DNA from: Pontibacter ramchanderi
GTDB lineage: Bacteria; Bacteroidota; Bacteroidia; Cytophagales; Hymenobacteraceae
Length of the DNA stretch: 64,000 nucleotides
Assembly (NCBI RefSeq): GCF_002846395.1
Contig: NZ_PJMU01000001.1
Coordinates: forward strand, 1,240,001 to 1,304,000
Direction: 5' to 3'
The translations under genes and the position numbers were made by a program. The notes under the pieces were generated by a model. The model saw only the letters and a list, made by a program, of their open reading frames with translations, was not told the DNA's origin and made no database searches. Position 1 is the stretch's first letter. Every line of letters begins with the position of its first letter. Positions 59,491-64,000 of the stretch are shown in pieces.

Positions 59491-59820
59491 TTTTGTAAAG
59501 GGTTTGGGTTAAAATTGAAATGCTCTATCAGAGAGGTTTTTCTTGTGTTATACGCTGTTACGAGAATGGCTATATTTTGATTTCAATAATTTCACTTTTT
59601 TTGCGACAGGTCACGCCAAGTACTTCAAAGCAAGTGAGATAGGTATAAAACAGCTAACTGATTATATGCTTAATTCGAATATATCACACAACATGCTAAT
59701 CACCAGTTAGTTAACACAAAAATATTAATTATTAACGCCTACTACTTTGATCGCTAGGTATTGCACTATTTGAAAAAATGCGCTGCGGGATTTTATACCT
59801 GCACAGCGCATTTTCTGTTG
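59491..59820. other. Gap between wecG-type gene and CDP-sugar cluster
   Basis: 330 bp containing the terminator at 59773-59814 and an AT-rich stretch (59577-59740) that should hold the rfbF promoter. No gene is seen; GGTATA at 59640 and TATACC at 59795. Confidence 0.55.
59773..59814 (-). terminator. Terminator after WecG-type gene
   Basis: AAAATGCGCTG (59775-59785) and CAGCGCATTTT (59804-59814), a perfect 11-bp stem; on the minus strand followed by TTTTTTCA. The loop contains a TATACC motif. Confidence 0.8.
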
Positions 59821-60642
59821 CTAACCTACCGTCACGGCAGTGGCTTTGCTATGTTTATCTTTGGACCAGAGTGCGTCTTTCAATGTCAGATATACGAAGG
59901 TGCTGTTGGTGACCAGGTAGCGCTTCCAGAGACGCTTCGGCTCCTGATACAGACGGTACGTCCACTCCAGCGACCAGTCGCGAGCCCACTTCGGCAGGCG
60001 TTTCTCTAGTCCGGCATAGGTCATATACGCCTGTCCCACGCCCAACATGCAGGCTTTCACGCGGCCTTTGTGCTCGGCCATCCAGCGCTCCTGCTTGGGG
60101 CAACCCAGAGCCACAAACACCAGGTCAGCACCCGAATCGTTGATCATGTCCACAATGGACTGGTCCTCGGCATCCGTTAGTTTGCGAAATGGCGGCGAAT
60201 AATGGCCGGCTACTTTGATCGTTGGATGTTTGGCCTTAGCCGTAGCCACCACCGCCTCCAGCACATCGTCTGTAGAGCCGTAGAAGAAAACCGACTTGCC
60301 TCTGGCAGCGGCTTCCTCAATCAGGCGCGGCATCAGGTCCATTCCCGGCACGCGGTCTTGGCTGTGGCCGTACTTCAGCTTCATCAGCTTCGAGAGCGGT
60401 CCGCCGTCCGGCGAAGCCACATCTGCCTCATTGAGAATCTTATTGAATCCGGGGTCCTGGTAAGCCTCCACCAACATGTGCACGTTAGCAAAGCAAACGT
60501 AAGACGATTCCCGGTTTTCAGTCATCCAGAAGACCTGCTCCACAAATTCATCGAAGCGGCCGGTAGTGATGTAAGAGTTCAGCAGGCGGCGCTTTTGCTG
60601 TAGCGGCGCTACAGTTTTAGCAGCCGTAGTCGTATCAGTCAT
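59821..60642 (-). CDS. WecG/TagA/CpsF family glycosyltransferase (GT26)
   Basis: About 273 aa from ATG 60642 (MTDTTTAAK); an alternative ATG at 60657 would overlap the previous gene by 11 bp. The family core is clear: YVCFANVHMLVEAYQDPGFNKILNEADVASPDGGPL, RVPGMDLMPRLIEEAAARGKSVFFYGS and VFVALGCPKQERWMAEHKGRV. GT26 enzymes add the second sugar (often ManNAc(A)-like) to an undecaprenyl-diphosphate-linked sugar. It begins 4 bp after the phosphoglycosyltransferase gene ends, consistent with consecutive steps. Confidence 0.88.
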   Translation of the reverse strand: MTDTTTAAKTVAPLQQKRRLLNSYITTGRFDEFVEQVFWMTENRESSYVCFANVHMLVEAYQDPGFNKILNEADVASPDGGPLSKLMKLKYGHSQDRVPGMDLMPRLIEEAAARGKSVFFYGSTDDVLEAVVATAKAKHPTIKVAGHYSPPFRKLTDAEDQSIVDMINDSGADLVFVALGCPKQERWMAEHKGRVKACMLGVGQAYMTYAGLEKRLPKWARDWSLEWTYRLYQEPKRLWKRYLVTNSTFVYLTLKDALWSKDKHSKATAVTVG

Positions 60643-60646
60643 GAGA

Positions 60647-62041
60647 TTAGTATGCATTTTTCTCGCCTTTCACCATGTTCCATACGGTCAGGAAGATAAT
60701 TTTCATGTCCATCATGAAGCTCCAGTTCTCCATGTATTTCACATCGTACTCCACGCGTTTCTCCATCAGGTGCACCTCTTTGGTTTCGCCGCGGTAGCCG
60801 CTTACTTGTGCGTAGCCTGTGATACCCGGTGTTACGAAGTGGCGCATTTTGTATTTATTGATCACTTTTGAGTAGTGGTCCAGCTGCGATACCAGGTTCG
60901 GACGCGGCCCTACTACCGACATATCACCGAGCAGCACGTTGAAGAATTGCGGCAACTCGTCAAGGTTTGTCTTGCGCAGGAAGGCGCCCACTCTTGTCAC
61001 GCGCGGATCGTTCTTAGTGGCCTGCAGCTCCGTGTTATTATTCACACGCATGGTTCTGAACTTGTAGCACACAAACAGGCGGTTCTTTTTACCAGGGCGC
61101 AGCTGCTTGAAGAAGATTGGCCCCGGTGAGCTGATTTTAATGGCCAGTGCGATGATTGGCATCACGATTGGGAACAGCAGGAGGATAACAGCAGACGAGA
61201 AAGCGATGTCGAAAACGCGCTTTACCACGCGGTTGGTCACCTGCTCCAGCGGCTCTTTGCGCACACTGATCATCGGGATGTTCTGGTAAAAGTACATGTT
61301 CACCTCACGCTGCACAATGGCGCTGAAATCAGGCACAATGCGGAAGTAGATAAAGTTCTCGTCCGCGAACTCAGTCAGTTCGTCGATGTGCTCCTTGTCG
61401 TTTACAGGCAAGGTATAGTATACTTCATCGATGTTGTTCTGCAGGCAGAAATCTTTCAGATCAGACACATTGCCTTTCACCATGCTGCTATGCTTGCTCA
61501 GTTCGTCCGCCTTGTCTGTAAAGAAACCCATGAACTTGCGGCCTGGCGCTTCGTCGCTGCTGAAGGTCTGGTGCAGGTTAATGGCTGCCGGCCCCATCCC
61601 CACGATCACGTAGCGGCTATAGGCCATGTCTGATTTCGAGAAGTAGCGCTGGGCCAGGAACAGGATCACACGGCTCAAACCGATCAGAAGGGCTGTAAAC
61701 AAGTAGGTATACAGCAGCAAGAGACGGGACAGATGCTCCAGATTGAAGATTACGATACAGCTGGCCAGTATGACGGCGTGTATCGCAAAGGCATTCAACA
61801 GGTTGCCTGTTCTTCGGCCAACCGGCAGGAAGCCGTCGATTCGGAAAACAAAGTTTTGGAACCCGGATACGATCCACCAAACGAGCGCAAACAACACGAA
61901 GAAAATACTGTACTGATGCGTAAGTTCTAGATCACCGTATCGGAAAAGGTTTGAAAGCTTAAACGCAAAAGCAATCAGTGTGATGTCTAGTATTAATAAG
62001 AGTATTCTATTAAAACTATTATAGTGTCTGTATTTGTGCAT
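60647..62041 (-). CDS. Undecaprenyl-phosphate sugar phosphotransferase (WcaJ/WbaP type)
   Basis: A 464-aa polyprenyl glycosylphosphotransferase: four N-terminal helices, a CoA-binding-like Rossmann middle ([18 protein letters not shown]), another helix ([19 protein letters not shown]) and the C-terminal catalytic domain with [65 protein letters not shown] and [17 protein letters not shown]. It transfers a sugar-1-phosphate to undecaprenyl phosphate to start the repeat unit. The sugar cannot be fixed. First gene of the minus-strand arm. Confidence 0.92.
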   Translation of the reverse strand: MHKYRHYNSFNRILLLILDITLIAFAFKLSNLFRYGDLELTHQYSIFFVLFALVWWIVSGFQNFVFRIDGFLPVGRRTGNLLNAFAIHAVILASCIVIFNLEHLSRLLLLYTYLFTALLIGLSRVILFLAQRYFSKSDMAYSRYVIVGMGPAAINLHQTFSSDEAPGRKFMGFFTDKADELSKHSSMVKGNVSDLKDFCLQNNIDEVYYTLPVNDKEHIDELTEFADENFIYFRIVPDFSAIVQREVNMYFYQNIPMISVRKEPLEQVTNRVVKRVFDIAFSSAVILLLFPIVMPIIALAIKISSPGPIFFKQLRPGKKNRLFVCYKFRTMRVNNNTELQATKNDPRVTRVGAFLRKTNLDELPQFFNVLLGDMSVVGPRPNLVSQLDHYSKVINKYKMRHFVTPGITGYAQVSGYRGETKEVHLMEKRVEYDVKYMENWSFMMDMKIIFLTVWNMVKGEKNAY

Positions 62042-62988
62042 AACCTGTAATTGTACTTATTGAATCATAATTCCCTTTTTCACTTAATTGACTTTTCTAC
62101 ATCTCGCGCCTTCAATCACTCTGTCAATCCCCACATTGCTCCGGGAGCCATGACAATCTCAGTGTCTGTATTCACCCTCAGCTTTAATTTCATTCTACCG
62201 TTGGACTAACCTCCGGAATTTAGACTGAAATACGACTGCATTTATATTTAGGTTTATTAATTTATCGCTAAATCATGAATAAAATTTAAAGTGATAATAT
62301 TAGCATATTTATATTAATAAATAGAGATAGGTATAAATGATAAGATACATCTTTGATATATAACTATTCCAATAAAAACCGTAGCATACGATGTAATCCT
62401 TGCCTCTCTTCAGCTCTACAAAGATTTAAATTGGAGGGGCTGCATGATTTAAATTAAAGCTATCTAGCAATAGGTAACAGCAGCAAAGTTTAAGGCGAGC
62501 GTGAAATGAAAAATGGAAGTGATGCTATAATTAATTCTTTATAGGCATTAATCCATAATATAAAACCGTATTAAAATAATTCAATTAAAAGCACTCATGC
62601 TTTAGAGAGAACCAAAAAATAGCTTAAACAGTGATTTAAAAAGGCACGAAACGAGCCTAAAATTCATCTTCCAACAGGATTCGCCTGAATGGCGCGAAGC
62701 GAAAATTCCCGCTTCATAAAAAATTTACAATTATTTGAACCAAGTGCCTGCGAAAAACATTTTGCACAATACGGACAGACCATAAAAATGTTCGGCTAAT
62801 GGCGAGAAAAATTTCAGGGCATCAGCATCCAGTTGCATGCTGCCCCGATGGTGGCCAGATGACATGTAAAGAGGCAGTGATTACTTTATTTTCTCTTTAT
62901 GCTCGTCGTGTAGCTGAATTGAATTTTACGGCCATACCTATTTTCAATATACAGCATTTTTCTATAGCAAACTTATACAGAACCCTTT
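62042..62988. other. 947-bp AT-rich gap before PKD protein
   Basis: No gene recognised on either strand. Very A+T-rich between about 62220 and 62600. Contains a GGTATA site at 62330 and a small hairpin GAAGCG/CGCTTC (62696-62715), followed by ATAAAAAATTT. Expected to hold the divergent promoters. Confidence 0.6.
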
Positions 62989-64000
62989 ATGCAACCGGTA
63001 CAAAAGAGCCTCGCATTTGTAGTGCTCACCCTGCTTTATGTGCTGTGTTTTGGTGCAAAAACCTCAGCACAAAGTTGCACTCCTCTTATAACTATTACGG
63101 GCTCAACCTCGCTCTGCGCGGAAGGTGAAACGATCCTTACCGCCACAGAAGCAGCTAGTTACAAGTGGTCGAACGGCGCTACCACCCAACGTATTACCGT
63201 CACAACGGCAGGCACTTACACCGTTACCACCACCAACCATGAGGATTGCACTGCCACCTCTGCTCCTGTCCAGATAAGCGACCGGCCTGATGCCACGATC
63301 AAAGACCCGCTCTACGATTTCACTTATTGCAGCTATACCGGTAGCGCCAATTCTTTTAAGCTGGAAGTAGAGAATGCTTCCAAGACCGCAGCCACTAACA
63401 CGGGCTATACCATTAACTGGGGCGATGGCAAGAGCAATACCTTTGGCCCTGAATTCGAGAAAACAAGCCATACCTACACTGCTGCGGGTCTCTATACTAT
63501 TACGGTAACCGCCACTGACGCCAGCGGCTGCGAGGGTACCTTCACCGAAAAACTTTTCATCGGTAGTAACCCCGGCCTCGGCATCACCAGCGATGGCAAT
63601 AACATCGACTGTGCCCCGGTGTCTTACGGGTTCAGAATCACGGGTGTAGAGGGTAACTCCCCGCACACCGTCTATACCTTCCAGTTCGACGATGGCACGC
63701 CAGCCTATGTTTTTAAACACAGCGAGCTACCCGCCGACCGCGTCCTCCGCCACGAATTCCTGGAGTCTTCCAAAGACAAGCCCAACGGCTTTACCCTGAA
63801 AGGTACTGCCACCAACCAGTGTAACGTGTCAATTGCTACCTTCACCGGTATCCGTATTTCCAAAGGCCCTATCGCTGATTTCGCCATCGGCAATGTGTGC
63901 TTGAACGAGCCGGTGCGCTTCCAGGACAAGACCAAAAACGGCTACGACGCCTCTGCCCGAAACGATCGCTACCGTGTGCAGTGGGAGATTTTCCCGGCAA
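62989..64000 (+). CDS. Secreted PKD-domain protein, 3'-truncated by window end
   Basis: An open frame starts at ATG 62989 and runs without a stop to the last base (337 codons seen). Signal peptide LAFVVLTLLYVLCFGAKTSAQ, then a gliding-type Ig-like start (ITGSTSLCAEGETILTATEA, SYKWSNGATT, TAGTYTVTTTN), a PKD domain (INWGDGKSNTFG; HTYTAAGLYTITVTATDASGC) and further beta-rich repeats with FQFDDGTPAYVFKH and FRFQDK-like segments. This is the layout of large T9SS-exported adhesins of Bacteroidota; the sorting domain would be outside the window. It is divergent from the WcaJ-type gene. Confidence 0.8.
   Translation, partial: MQPVQKSLAFVVLTLLYVLCFGAKTSAQSCTPLITITGSTSLCAEGETILTATEAASYKWSNGATTQRITVTTAGTYTVTTTNHEDCTATSAPVQISDRPDATIKDPLYDFTYCSYTGSANSFKLEVENASKTAATNTGYTINWGDGKSNTFGPEFEKTSHTYTAAGLYTITVTATDASGCEGTFTEKLFIGSNPGLGITSDGNNIDCAPVSYGFRITGVEGNSPHTVYTFQFDDGTPAYVFKHSELPADRVLRHEFLESSKDKPNGFTLKGTATNQCNVSIATFTGIRISKGPIADFAIGNVCLNEPVRFQDKTKNGYDASARNDRYRVQWEIFPA

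Noticed and set aside
1-64000. tRNA, rRNA or riboswitch genes
   Set aside because: I saw no cloverleaf with conserved GTTCGA and CCA end, no rRNA-like sequence and no recognisable riboswitch core; a covariance-model scan would be needed to be certain.

Overview
The window looks like a chromosomal segment of a Bacteroidota member, most likely a Pontibacter-like Hymenobacteraceae (Cytophagales). Supporting signs are C-terminal type IX secretion (T9SS) sorting domains, Bacteroidota-style TAnnTTTG promoter boxes, weak Shine-Dalgarno sequences, and protein families typical of that group. The genus is an inference; no rRNA or tRNA gene is present to test it.

Layout. 1-7.1 kb: end of an EamA transporter, a GNAT acetyltransferase, a solo nucleotidyltransferase-fold protein, a divergent GH2 lipoprotein / GT2 synthase pair, a low-complexity Arg/Gly/Tyr-rich protein and a GH25 muramidase. 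7.2-19.9 kb: metabolic and housekeeping genes (D-threonine-aldolase-like enzyme, hemN, hemJ, zinc-ribbon protein, rluF, AEC transporter, ctlX, Xaa-Pro aminopeptidase, OmpA-family protein, DKNYY lipoprotein), with two related inverted-repeat intergenic elements at about 10.1-10.5 and 15.4-15.9 kb. 20.1-29.3 kb: a tripartite ABC efflux system (HlyD, TolC, ATPase, two permeases) followed by an NtrC-type sigma-54 response regulator and its histidine kinase; a near-match sigma-54 promoter precedes hlyD. 30.1-62.0 kb: a large exopolysaccharide/surface-glycan locus. Its plus-strand arm holds Wza, Wzc, a flippase, glycosyltransferases, a Wzy-like polymerase and two paralogous beta-helix proteins, then an MBOAT/AlgJ-like O-acetylation pair and a GT61 transferase. 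Its minus-strand arm holds the initiating phosphoglycosyltransferase, WecG, a CDP-sugar pathway set and a GT4. T9SS cargo proteins (a beta-helix/PA14 protein, a LamG protein) sit inside the locus, and a PKD-repeat protein that runs off the window end lies beside it.

How the genes work together (inference). WcaJ-type and WecG-type transferases start a lipid-linked repeat; RfbF, the SDR, the RmlC-like epimerase and the SAF-domain oxidoreductase supply an unusual CDP-activated sugar; GT2/GT4/GT61 enzymes extend; Wzx, Wzy, Wzc and Wza flip, polymerise and export; MBOAT plus AlgJ-like proteins acetylate; and the beta-helix proteins may modify or bind the product, one at the membrane and one outside the cell.

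Most unusual signal. The hexamer GGTATA (or TATACC) occurs about 180 times by hand count on both strands, in genes and between them. It forms a rho-independent terminator stem, tandem runs, and even stop codons, and it forces rare codon choices (CTA-TAC, GGT-ATA). This resembles DNA-uptake sequences or cyanobacterial HIP1 and I know of no description of it in this group. Second is the paired beta-helix system, with its two 443-bp identical PA14-like repeats.
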